Shown in pieces: positions 13,101 through 20,460 of a stretch of DNA of 64,000 nucleotides (the stretch's first letter is position 1; the number at the start of each line of letters is the position of its first letter). The stretch covers positions 133,875,170-133,939,169 of the forward strand of contig NC_068910.1 in NCBI RefSeq assembly GCF_023091745.1, given 5' to 3'. The position numbers and the translations under genes were made by a program. Source of the stretch: Budorcas taxicolor (Eukaryota; Chordata; Mammalia; Artiodactyla; Bovidae). The notes beneath the pieces were generated by a model. The model saw only the letters and a list, made by a program, of their open reading frames with translations, was not told where the DNA came from and did no database searches.

Positions 13101-16100
13101 TTCACTGGTAAAGTTTACTGACCAAACTTTTTCTATTCTATATCAAACTTTGGGAAAAGAAGCAAGTGTTTCCTGTCTCGATAACTTAGGCCGGAGGTCA
13201 ACCTTCATCTCTTAGACAGTGTCCCTAAACATCTGTCCTTTGGACCATGACTCTGGTAATGTCACGTTTTCAATAACATTTGATGAAGAATCAGGGTAGA
13301 ACTGGCTCCTTTCTTCAGTAGACCGAGGGTCTAGTAGTGGGGCTAGAGTTCTCATCATTGCTTATTAGCACCTGACCTCAGAGAAAAGAAACTATTTCTA
13401 AAAATCTCCTAGGGAGAGGGAAGCTGCAAAAGTAGCTCTCACAAAGTCCAAGTTTAAAAAATTCTCCACATCTGGCAAGTAGCTTGAGGAGAGAATAGAA
13501 TGGAACTGCAGGTAATCTTTTAGCATCTCTGCCATCACTATTAGCCTGTGTGACCCAGACTTTTTAATTCCAGGGTTTTATATCCAAGGATACCTTGGGT
13601 TTCTTTACACACACTTCCCTTCTCTGGCAGAACACACATACTTACCATCCTTCACAATACTGTGACTCCTTAGTGAGGAGACTTGAGGGACTTGCTCCTA
13701 CTTGGAGTATGTATGCTAGAAGTAGACGTATTCGAGGCGGTAGCAGGAGTTATACTTACCTGCAGAAGTAGATGTACTCGTAGCAGTGTTAGAAGTTGTA
13801 CTCTCTGTGGTAGCAGTAGATGTGTTTGTGCCGGGAGGGGCTGTAGCGTTTGCGGCAGTTGACGTGTTTGTGCCGGGAGGGGCTGTAGGGTTTGCGGCAG
13901 TTGACGCGTTTGTGCCGGGAGCGGCTGTAGCGTTTGCGGCAGTTGACGCGTTTGTGCCGGGAGCGGCTGTAGCGTTTGCAGCAGTAGATGTATTGTTTGG
14001 GCCGGGAGGGGCTGTAGCGTTTGCGGCAGTAGATGTATTGTTTGTGCCGGGAGGGGCTGTAGCGTTTGCGGCAGTAGATGTATTGTTTGTGCCGGGAGCG
14101 GCTGTAGGGTTTGCGGCAGTTGACGTGTTTGTGCCGGGAGGGGCTGTAGGGTTTGCGGCAGTTGACGCGTTTGTGCCGGGAGCGGCTGTAGCGTTTGCGG
14201 CAGTTGACGCGTTTGTGCCGGGAGCGGCTGTAGCGTTTGCAGCAGTAGATGTATTGTTTGTGCCGGGAGGGGCTGTAGCGTTTGCGGCAGTAGATGTATT
14301 TGTGCCGGGAGGGGCTGTAGCGTTTGCGGCAGTAGATGTATTGTTTGTGCCGGGAGCGGCTGTAGGGTTTGCGGCAGTTGACGTGTTTGTGCCGGGAGGG
14401 GCTGTAGGGTTTGCGGCAGTTGACGTGTTTGTGCCGGGAGCGGCTGTAGGGTTTGCGGCAGTTGACGTGTTTGTGCCGGGAGGGGCTGTAGCGTTTGCAG
14501 CAGTAGATGTATTGTTTGGGCCGGGAGGGGCTGTAGCGTTTGCGGCAGTAGACGCGTTTGTGCCGGGAGCGGCTGTAGCGTTTGCAGCAGTAGATGTATT
14601 GTTTGGGCCGGGAGGGGCTGTAGCGTTTGCGGCAGTAGATGTATTGTTTGTGCCGGGAGGGGCTGTAGCGTTTGCGGCAGTAGATGTATTGTTTGTGCCG
14701 GGAGGGGCTGTAGCGTTTGCGGCAGTAGGCGTGTTTGTGCCGGGAGGGGCTGTAGCGTTTGCAGCAGTAGATGTATTGTTTGGGCCGGGAGGGGCTGTAG
14801 CGTTTGCAGCAGTAGATGTATTTGTGCCGGGAGGGGCTGTAGTATCTGTGGTAGGTGGACTTGTGGTGGTAGGAGTTGCAGTAGATGTGGCTGAAGCAGG
14901 TGTACTTGTGACGGTAGAGGCACTTGAGGTTGCATTGTCTTGGCTCATCGCTGGAAGAATAAAGATACCAAGTTTCAGAAAACAAAACACTGAACATATA
15001 ATGGCAGTTGCTATTAGGTACTAATTAGTACCTAATCCATTTTTTCCTGAAAAATAAATGCAGTGGACTATATTAAAAATAAAAATACATGACTATTTCT
15101 TTAAAAAAAACTGACATAAATGAAATTAAAAATTGAACAGACAAAACTGGAAAACTGTTACTGGGGAGTTCTCTGGTGGGTGGCCTAATGGTTAGGATTC
15201 TGGGTTTTCACTGCTGTGGCCTAGGTTACATTCTTCATCATGGAACTGAGATCCTACAAACTGTGCATCATGGCAAAAAAAAAAAGTTACTGAGAAGTAC
15301 GATGATGGCAGTTGGCCTGTTAGCTCAGCTGGTTAGAAAAATATGAAAGTGAAAGTGAAGTTGCTTCGTCATGTCCGACTCTTTGCGACCCCATGGACTG
15401 TAGCCTATCAGGCTCCTCCATCCATGGAATTTTCTAAGCAAGAGTTCTGGAGTGGATTGCCATTTCCTTCTCCAGGGGATGGATTGCCATTTCCTTCTCC
15501 ATGGGATCTTCTCGACCCAGGAATCAAACCCGAGTCTCCCGCACTGCAGGCAGACGCTTTATCATCTGAGCCACCAGGGAAGCCATTTCTATGAAGCCAC
15601 AATTATTGTATTAATTGTTATTAATTATAATTTATTACTGTAATGTGAAATATAATTATATATTAATATCAACATATATTATTATGAGATGTAATACCAT
15701 TTATGTCTGTAGTTGCAGAACTGTCGATCTGAGTTTAATATTCCTCAGAGTAGTTCTCAGTGAGGACAATTGAAAATGCCACCAGGGGACGCTGTTTACC
15801 ACCTGTAAGTGGCTTCTTTTTTGTCCTTACAGTTCATGGGAATTACCTCAATTTTCCATTACAGGACATATTAGTTGAGGGATGGTAGAGAAGGGGGTAT
15901 GTTTAAACAATGATGAAAAATACCCCCATTAAGGTATTTAATGTATCAAACTTCTTTCAAGATGTTTTCTAGTGATGTGTACCCAATTCTTAATTCTAGA
16001 CATAGAAACTTTTTAAAGAGTGAGATGAATAAAGATGATCTTTGCCCTAAGGGCTATGGTAATCATCAAAGTCACTTTTTTCCACTCTTAGGAATCCCTG

Positions 16101-17296
16101 GACACATGAAGTAGTAAACTCTTAGTGATCCCATAATCACTTTTCTAGAACCCTTAATTGTCTCCAAGAGCTCTGAGAATGATGGTCAGTTTAAAAGAAA
16201 TAATTAAAAGAAAAGTTTTAGTGAGGAAGCTATTCCTAAACCTTTGGATCTAGAAAACTGCTGAAGATGCTACCAGATTTCCCCTTGGGTCTGGATACCC
16301 CTGGATGGTAGAATCTGGCTCTTCACCTTGAACAAGGCCTGGTTTAACCAGTCAGTCATAGGCAAGTGTCCTTCCAGGAACAAGAGAACGGTTGACCAGC
16401 TGGCCATTTTGACTGCTGCTACCCGGCTCCTGCTGCTACGCTCACTTATCAAGGGCTTCCCTGTGCCCAGCTGTGCCTGTGGAACAGATACGAGCATCAG
16501 CATTTGACAGGAGTGCCACCAACACTCAGAGGATTAAGGGATTTGCCCAGAGGCAAACGCTAATTCTCAAGTATAAGGGGCAGAAAACTTCATGCCACAT
16601 TCAGGGATTAAACCAGGTCCATGCTCTGTATTCGGAGAAGGCAATGGCACCCCACTCCAGTACTCTTGCCTGGAAAACCCCATGGACGGAGGAGCCTGGT
16701 GGGCTGCAGTCCATGGTCGCTAAGAGTCGGACACGACTGAGTGACTTCACTTTCACTTTTCACTTTCATGCATTGGAGAAGGAAATGGCAACCCACTCCA
16801 GTGTTCTTGCCTGGAGAATCCCATGGATGGGGGAGCCTGGTGGGCTGCCGTCTATGGGGTCGCACAGAGTCGGATACGACTGAAGTGACTCAGCAGCATG
16901 CTCTGTATTAGGACCCAAATGACATTTGGGGGTTAAAGAGAAGGACATTCTAGAGCAATGAGCCCTTGGAACTACTAAATTGCTCTTGTCTGGCCTCAGG
17001 ACTTTCAAGGCAAATCTCAGGCTCTCTGAACCCCAAATCCTAGTCCAGAAATTTCTTTTCACTACTGTTCTATCTGCCTTCATCACAGACTGAAATGCCT
17101 TGTGCCTTTGAGTCCCTAGAAAACTTCATCCACAACACAGTCCACTTAATGGGGCGGTGGGAACTAGTAGCTTAAGCCTGCTGATTCTATCTCAGGGACA
17201 ACAAATATGTTCAAAGGAATGAAAAAAATTTAAGTGTTTCTTACCTAAGGCTTGACAAAGAAGGGCAAGAAGAGCAAGGTGAGTGAAGGCTTTCAT
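949..17296 (-). CDS. MUC13: MUC13, cell-surface mucin 13, 5' six exons (partial)
   Basis: MUC13 is an epithelial transmembrane mucin of the gut and airway surface. Its O-glycosylated ectodomain is followed by EGF and SEA modules, a membrane segment and a short signalling tail. Six exons splice in one open frame of 564 codons plus 1 base: residues 1-18 signal peptide, 18-414 Ser/Thr/Pro-rich mucin domain with tandem repeats, 415-455 EGF-like module with six cysteines, about 456-564 SEA domain, incomplete at the window edge. Exon phases are 1, 1, 1, 0, 2, 1 and all sites are GT/AG. The EGF and SEA parts follow human MUC13 closely as I recall it (EGF core NLHDDYFCLCSEGYYY, SEA pieces GQTVIV and RSEMRA), whereas the mucin part diverges, as is usual for mucins. 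The later exons lie left of position 1. In other mammals HEG1 lies upstream of MUC13; I could not detect it here. The family call is secure; exact transcript ends are not visible. Confidence 0.95.
1702..1931 (-). mobile_element. Bov-tA SINE
   Basis: This is a tRNA-derived ruminant SINE with a Bov-A body, in reverse orientation, running from the cgactgag-type end to the cttccca-type head. A perfect 12-base target duplication GGAAGCATCAGA is at 1690-1701 and 1932-1943. Confidence 0.9.
2688..2967 (+). mobile_element. Bov-A2 SINE (dimeric) with AGC tail
   Basis: Two Bov-A monomers (each GGAGAAGG-type start) are followed by an (AGC)n tail. The 14-base target duplication at 2674-2687 and 2968-2981 has one mismatch. 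Confidence 0.92.
3475..3665 (-). mobile_element. MIR SINE relic
   Basis: This antisense MIR has the pattern tgccaggtactttgca...tctcatttgctctccac...agagaggttaaa...ctgggattcaa. It is old and diverged, with no visible target duplication. Confidence 0.7.
4692..4747 (-). CDS. MUC13: MUC13 exon 5 (SEA domain, middle)
   Basis: The exon is 56 bases, phase 0 to phase 2. The acceptor is CTTCTTCTCCACAG and the donor is AG|GTAAGT. It encodes FKDTFNNSDYGQTVIVKV plus the first two bases of a serine codon. NNS is a possible N-glycosylation site. A second GTAAGG six bases earlier could serve as a donor, but only the GTAAGT choice keeps the frame with exon 6. Confidence 0.92.
5420..5530 (+). mobile_element. 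MIR-like relic
   Basis: The order aacttctctgaacctcactttctc...ggaaatttga is the sense core of MIR. It is short and diverged. Confidence 0.45.
6318..6515 (+). mobile_element. MIR SINE relic
   Basis: The sense MIR pattern is clear: tctgggttcaaatcctcgtc, then gctgggtgacc, then agtttacttagccttcctga, ending aatgccaggtacag. Confidence 0.75.
7275..7931 (-). pseudogene. Possible processed pseudogene, 3' end only
   Basis: Read on the minus strand, an AATAAA signal (about 7300) lies some 15 bases before a run of nine A's (7277-7286), as in a retrocopied mRNA end. An 87-codon frame (7668-7931) lies upstream of it. I cannot name a parent gene. No target duplication was found, so the poly(A) run could be coincidence. 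Confidence 0.3.
8375..8481 (-). CDS. MUC13: MUC13 exon 4 (start of SEA domain)
   Basis: The exon is 107 bases, entered in phase 1 and left in phase 0. The acceptor is CTTGAATTTCAG and the donor is ACATTT|GTAAGT. It encodes KIFPGTIKVTW followed by SYTSEFENKTSEAYQNLYIQ and VTTF, the first strand and helix of the SEA fold. NKT is a possible N-glycosylation site. It matches the KVFPGKI...AYQDLHSEI segment of human MUC13. Confidence 0.93.
8482..9721 (-). other. MUC13 intron 3
   Basis: This is AT-rich unique sequence with no recognised transposon. The 110-residue frame from 9800 simply reads through the EGF exon into this intron. Confidence 0.75.
9722..9844 (-). CDS. MUC13: MUC13 exon 3 (EGF-like module)
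   Basis: The exon is 123 bases, phase 1 to phase 1. The acceptor is TGTATCTCAG before 9844 and the donor is AAAG|GTGAGT at 9722/9721. It encodes residues 415-455, starting GPSTPCKEDSC and ending SSKCNKG across the next junction. Six cysteines are spaced C-x4-C-x5-C-x8-C-x-C-x10-C, the classic EGF pattern. A symmetrical phase-1 EGF exon is typical. It corresponds to the first EGF of MUC13, just before the SEA domain. Confidence 0.95.
10750..10978 (-). mobile_element. L1 3' end fragment
   Basis: This is antisense L1 3' UTR: gaaatatagttgatctacaa, then ttccctgtgctatatagtat and gcttatctcttttatacata. A Bov-A2 SINE abuts its right end. Confidence 0.8.
10979..11245 (+). mobile_element. Bov-A2 SINE
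   Basis: This is a dimer of the Bov-A unit ending gacttagcagcagca. It sits between an L1 fragment and unique sequence, and I could not define a clean target duplication. Confidence 0.88.
11310..12140 (+). mobile_element. Old L1 3' end
   Basis: The late ORF2 pattern (tactggtgggaatataaa, tatgacccagcaa, aattgccaaaacttggagg) is followed by the 3' region. It ends near an A run at 12135-12152. Diverged, with many stops. Confidence 0.75.
12450..12890. mobile_element. Two MIR-like relics
   Basis: An antisense MIR-like stretch lies at about 12450-12560 (ccatgccacacagttagtat, then agggccagaacaca). A sense one lies at about 12790-12890 (gaccctgggcaag..cactgagcctcagtctccc). Both are short and diverged. 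Confidence 0.45.
12902..13125 (+). mobile_element. Non-autonomous hAT-like DNA transposon
   Basis: It starts with CAGGGGTTGG and runs through ttatcagtacgcaatcagca, tattgtccgtggctactctg and ggcccacaaaacctaaaata to a degraded inverted end tttactgacc. This is the mammalian family with CAGGGGTCGGCAAACT termini; I do not fix the exact family name. Confidence 0.6.
13715..13759 (-). repeat. Diverged copy of the exon 2 tail inside intron 2
   Basis: The 39 bases starting AGTATAACTCCT just after the donor align without gaps to the last 39 bases of exon 2 before GCAG (29 of 39 identical by hand). The copies are 46 bases apart, so the intronic copy is out of the mucin frame. Read in its own frame it still gives Ser/Thr-rich residues (SITPATASNTSTS). 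Confidence 0.7.
13760..14950 (-). CDS. MUC13: MUC13 exon 2 (mucin domain with tandem repeat)
   Basis: The exon is 1191 bases (397 codons), phase 1 to phase 1. The acceptor is TTATTCTTCCAG just before 14950 and the donor is GCAG|GTAAGT at 13760/13759. It begins with MSQDNATSS and about 36 non-repeated Ser/Thr-rich residues. It then runs through 23 tandem units of 14 or 15 residues (type TAANATAPPGTNNTS) and ends with TATTESTTSNTATSTSTSA. The composition is Thr/Ala/Pro/Asn/Ser, so it should carry dense O-glycans and, unusually, regular N-glycans. The other long frames over this block arise from the stop-free repeat; the mucin frame is fixed by the splice phases on both sides. Confidence 0.94.
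13810..14850 (-). repeat. MUC13: MUC13 coding minisatellite (VNTR), 23 units of 42/45 bases
   Basis: By hand count there are 23 full units, 10 of 45 bases (ending ..NNTS) and 13 of 42 bases (..NTS, ..NAS or ..NTP), plus a partial unit at the 5' end. Units vary at a few fixed places: NAT versus NPT, APPG versus AAPG, and GTN versus GPN. All lengths are multiples of three, so gain or loss of units keeps the frame. Every unit has several CpG pairs (3 to 6), making the block CpG-rich against AT-rich introns. Blocks of units recur in the same order, which points to unequal exchange or slippage. Confidence 0.95.
15168..15284 (+). mobile_element. CHR-1-type SINE
   Basis: A tRNA-Glu-derived SINE: gagttctctggtgg, then cctaatggttaggattctgg and actgctgtggcc, then gaactgagatcct, ending in an A run. 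Confidence 0.75.
15314..15337 (+). pseudogene. tRNA-Ile-like 5' fragment
   Basis: 24 bases beginning GGCCTGTTAGCTCAG match the first 24 bases of mammalian tRNA-Ile (AAT type) at 22 places by hand, covering the acceptor strand and D arm (A box). The anticodon, T arm and 3' end are missing; a Bov-tA SINE follows directly. It is a relic, not a working gene. Confidence 0.5.
15338..15586 (-). mobile_element. Bov-tA SINE
   Basis: A reverse Bov-tA copy from gaaagtgaagttgcttc to gagccaccagggaagcc, with a short internal duplication (ggattgccatttccttctcc occurs twice, 15453-15501). No clear target duplication. Confidence 0.88.
16633..16896 (+). mobile_element. Bov-A2 SINE
   Basis: A dimeric Bov-A copy with a short AGC tail. 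The perfect 13-base target duplication CATGCTCTGTATT is at 16620-16632 and 16897-16909. Confidence 0.93.
17245..17296 (-). CDS. MUC13: MUC13 exon 1, coding part (start codon and signal peptide)
   Basis: The ATG is at 17296-17294. The exon encodes MKAFTHLALLALLCQAL and ends in phase 1 at a GTAAG donor (17244-17240). With the first bases of exon 2 the signal peptide reads MKAFTHLALLALLCQALA. It has a short basic start, a leucine/alanine core and a small-residue end, as expected for a cleaved secretory signal. The length and the MKA...HL.LLALL pattern match other MUC13 proteins. No in-frame alternative start lies close upstream. Confidence 0.93.
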
Positions 17297-17349
17297 TTTG
17301 GATGTTCTCGCTAGGTAATCCAGGAAGGAAATGATTTGCCTCCAGCTAT

Positions 17350-17470
17350 CTTTCTTTTAAACTCTCTCTCGGGTTCAAAGTCCAGTCATCAACTGACGTC
17401 AAACCCAACAGAGGCAATTACTAGTTAGGGTTTGGTCGCATAATCTAGGTCTCTCTCGAGCTTTTATGAA
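17350..17470 (-). promoter_or_regulatory. MUC13: Putative MUC13 promoter: TATA-like box, CRE, CDX-like site
   Basis: Upstream of the start codon the minus strand has TTTAAAAG at about 17354-17361, roughly 60 bases before the ATG, which fits a short 5' leader. A perfect palindromic cAMP-response element TGACGTCA lies at 17394-17401. TTTTATGA (17462-17469, plus strand) resembles a binding site for the intestinal factor CDX2 or a second TATA-like box. The motifs are seen directly; their use as a promoter is inferred from position. Confidence 0.45.
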
Positions 17471-18111
17471 CCAGACCTTATGGATTATTTTTTCTGTCTC
17501 ATAGTCCAAAATAACTCAGGACAGTCCATCCAAACATCCTTGGGAGATTATGGGGTGGAGGGGGGAATGTTAATGTCTTTATATCCCAAACATCCCCAAG
17601 TTATCACATTTTAGGAGGTCACCATTCCTCTAAACACCCAGTAATAGAGTCTGGGCCCCTTGTGCTGCGATGTAGTGCAGGAAATCCAGTTTCCTCCAGC
17701 TGTAGTTCTGAGAATCCCTGAGATGTCCTCATGTGTTTCCCCAGACTGTTTGTTGCTGAGCTTTTATCACCTTTTGCTGTGGATCACTACTGTGGGTCTC
17801 TTTGATGACTACTTCCAACAACTGTGTATTCATGTCTCCAAGTTTCCCTGGCTCCCCACATATCACTGTAACTGGACATGGTCCCCCACTAATGTTCTCA
17901 AAAGCAGTTAATATAATGTTGTAGCATTTAACTTTACTGAGAGCCTGTGGGTGACAGGTCAGGGAGGGAAAGAAAGAGAATAACTCAAAACAGATTACTT
18001 GATATCATGACTCTTGCTTGTTCACAAGCCACGTCCCCCCTCGAAGTTCCCCTACTCGCCTCTTGTTCCTTAGCCCCTCACCTCTCACGTTTCAGGAACC
18101 AGTTTCTCTCT
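17471..18111. other. 5' flank of MUC13, no gene seen
   Basis: This unique sequence has no recognised repeat or coding signature. Short frames here have no splice or start context. Confidence 0.6.
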
Positions 18112-18128
18112 TGGATGAGAGTCTTTTT

Positions 18129-18151
18129 TTTTAAAACTTTGCTAACTCTTA

Positions 18152-18213
<62 letters not shown>

Positions 18214-18383
18214 GCTGTGTTTGGTCTTAGTTGGGACACATGGGATGTGGCATGTGGGATCTTTAATTGTGGGTTTCAAACTCAGTTGTGGCATGTGGGA
18301 TCTAATTCTCTGACCAGGGATTGAACCTGGGCCCCCTGCACTGGAAGCACAGAGTCTTAGCCACTGGACCACCAGGGAAGTCC
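18129..18383 (-). mobile_element. CHR-2-type SINE with (TA)n tail
   Basis: A reverse tRNA-Glu SINE whose head (ccaccagggaagtcc) is on the right and whose tail on the left has become a TA microsatellite. The 17-base target duplication at 18112-18128 and 18384-18400 has one mismatch. Confidence 0.88.
18152..18212. repeat. (TA)n microsatellite, about 30 units
   Basis: A pure TA run of about 60 bases lies within the tail of the SINE above. Such runs are usually length-variable and can form cruciforms. The ORFs reading IYIYIY through it are artefacts. Confidence 0.95.
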
Positions 18384-18739
18384 TGGATGAGGGTCTTTTT
18401 AATCCAATCCTCCCTCTTTAAAAGTCCAAGACCCCAACTCCCTTTGCAATTTAGCCCCAGGCAGAGGAATGAAGCCAGTAACACCTCGTGAATATTAGCC
18501 AGAATGTTAACTCTAACCTTAGTGAAAGCAAAAATTTTTATGTTATTACACAGCAGGTGAGTTCCCTGTTGTTCCCAAAGTCTTCATTCAGGAATAGGAT
18601 TTGGGATTAACTCTTACATAGCTGAGAGGCCCATTTAAGTATTTCTCCCAAGCAAAGATACCTCTCAGGCCCATATGTTTTGTGTTATTCTCAGCTTGAA
18701 TGGTTCCTGGAAGCAAGAGTTAAACAAAGGCATTTTAAA

Positions 18740-19080
18740 ATTCTTTTAAAACTCACTTTATTGAGGTAGATATAATTTACTTCAATACATGAATCCATTT
18801 AAAGTATAAAACTCAATGAGCTTTGATAGATGTATGTTCATGTGAAACCACTATTACAATCAAGATACAGAATGTTTCTATCACATCCAAAAGTTTACTC
18901 TTGCCCTTTTGCAGTCCCTTCTTTTCTCCACCCTCTAGCCCAGGCAAGTACAGACCTGCTTTCTGTCACTGGAGATTAGTTTGGTTTTTCTGGAAATGTA
19001 TATAAATGGAGTCATAAGGTATGTGCTGTTTTAGTGTCTGGCTTCTCTCCCTCAGCACACTGTGAAATTCATCCTTATTA
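18740..19080 (-). mobile_element. L1 3' fragment
   Basis: Antisense L1 pattern: actcactttattgaggtaga, tgaaaccactattacaatca and cctgctttctgtcactgg. A second L1 piece follows with the same landmarks. Confidence 0.7.
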
Positions 19081-19184
19081 CTGTGTATCAGTTCTTCCTC
19101 CTTCCCTACTTCTTTCTGCTTTCTTTTACAATTTTATTGAGGTATACTTTATGTAAACGGAACATGTTTAAAGCTTTGACATGT

Positions 19185-19411
19185 GTGCGTGTACAGGCTA
19201 ACTTGTTTCAGTCATGTCCAACTCTTCGCGACACTATGGACTGTACCTCGCCAGGCTCCTGTAGTCATGGGCTTCTCCAGGCAAGAACACTGGGGTGGGT
19301 TGCCATGACTTCCTGCAGGGGCTCTTTCCGACCCAGGGATTAAACTCATGTCTCTTACATATCCTGCACTGACAGCCAGGTTCTTTACCACTAGAGCCGC
19401 CTGGGAAGCCT
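19185..19411 (-). mobile_element. Bov-tA SINE nested in L1
   Basis: A reverse Bov-tA copy. The perfect 10-base target duplication TTTGACATGT is at 19175-19184 and 19412-19421. Confidence 0.9.
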
Positions 19412-19612
19412 TTTGACATGTATACACATCCATGAAACCATCAGCATAATCAAGATATCAAATGTTCTTATAATTCCCAAAAGTTTTATTGTGTTCAACC
19501 TTTCCCATGCCTGCAGTCTAACGTAACCACTGATCTGCTTTCTGTCACTACAGAGTAATTTGTATTTTCTAGAATTTTATACAAATGGAGTCATACAGAC
19601 GTACTGGGTTTG

Positions 19613-19863
19613 TTGCTGTTGTTCAGTCGCTAAGCTGTGTCCAACTCTTTGTGACCCCCTGGACTGCAGCATGCCCCAGGCTCCCCTGTCCTTCACTATC
19701 TCCTGGAGTTTGCTCAAATTCATGTCCATGGAGTCACTGATGCTATCTAACCATCTCATCCTCTGTTGCCCCCTTCTCCTTTTGCCATCAATCCCTCCCA
19801 GCATCAAGGTCTTTTCCAATGAGTCAGCTCTTTGCACCAGGTGGCCAAAATATTGGAGCCAAA
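19613..19863 (-). mobile_element. BovB LINE, 5'-truncated 3' end
   Basis: The last 250 bases of BovB in reverse orientation. The 12-base target duplication (GTACTGGGTTTG / GTATTGGGTTTG) is at 19601-19612 and 19864-19875. Confidence 0.9.
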
Positions 19864-20460
19864 GTATTGGGTTTGGGAGGGGTTTATTTTTTGATCTGGC
19901 TTCTTTGACTCGGCCTGATTATTTTGAGATTCATCCATATTATTGTGTATATTTAATAGTTTGGTTTTTTCCTACTTCTGAACAATATTTCATTGTGTAG
20001 ATATGCTGGACATATCATGGTTTATGTATTCACCTGTTGATGGACATTTATGTTGTTTCCAGTTTTTGACTATTACAAATAAAGATGTTATGAGTATTTA
20101 TACACAAGTTTCTGTGTGGTCATATGCTTTCATTTCTCTTGAGTAAATACTTATTACCAGTTTTTATAATATTAGCCATTCTAAAGGGTATGTAGTGGTA
20201 TCTCACTTCGGTTTTAATTTGCCTTTCCTGATGACAAATGATACGGAGCCTTTTATCATGTGCTTATTAGCTACTCATGTCTCTTAAAAATATTTGCTTC
20301 AAATCATTTGTCCATTTTTAGTGGACTGGTTTGTCTCCTTATTTTTGAGTTGTCAGTGTTCTTTATATATGTCTCACAAATATGGTCTTCCTTTCCAGCA
20401 TTTTTACAGGGCATTTCTACATAATACATTCACTTTACAAAAGGCTAACCAGGATTTTAA

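Larger units (their letters stand above)
9845..13759 (-). other. MUC13 intron 2
   Basis: This intron holds L1 3' ends (10750-10978 and 11310-12140), a Bov-A2 SINE (10979-11245), MIR-like relics near 12450-12560 and 12790-12890, a hAT-like element (12902-13125) and a diverged copy of mucin coding sequence directly behind the exon 2 donor (13715-13759). Confidence 0.8.
14951..17244 (-). other. MUC13 intron 1
   Basis: This intron holds a CHR-1-type SINE (15168-15284), a tRNA-Ile-like fragment (15314-15337), a Bov-tA SINE (15338-15586) and a Bov-A2 SINE (16633-16896). The remainder is unique sequence without an evident exon. Confidence 0.8.
19115..20460 (-). mobile_element. L1 fragment with nested Bov-tA and BovB
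   Basis: The same antisense L1 landmarks recur (attgaggtatact, ctgatctgctttctgtcact), then run into late ORF2 (cctgttgatggacattta, gggtatgtagtggtatctca). It is interrupted by a Bov-tA SINE and a BovB fragment, both with target duplications. Confidence 0.8.

Noticed and set aside
13646..13716. Possible extra small MUC13 exon between TTCTAG and a GTAAGT donor
   Set aside because: It would need a 43-44 base intron after exon 2 and has a stop or breaks the frame into the EGF exon.
13670..14935. 421-codon and 402-codon minus-strand frames over the mucin repeat
   Set aside because: They do not fit the splice phases of exons 1 and 3; the mucin frame does.
13786..15024. 412-codon plus-strand frame of Val/Ala/Gly repeats
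   Set aside because: It is the antisense of the mucin repeat, with no signal, splice or promoter evidence; it is open only because the repeat has no stops on this strand.
17947..18372. Frames with IYIYIYIY runs on both strands
   Set aside because: They are translations of the TA microsatellite within a SINE.
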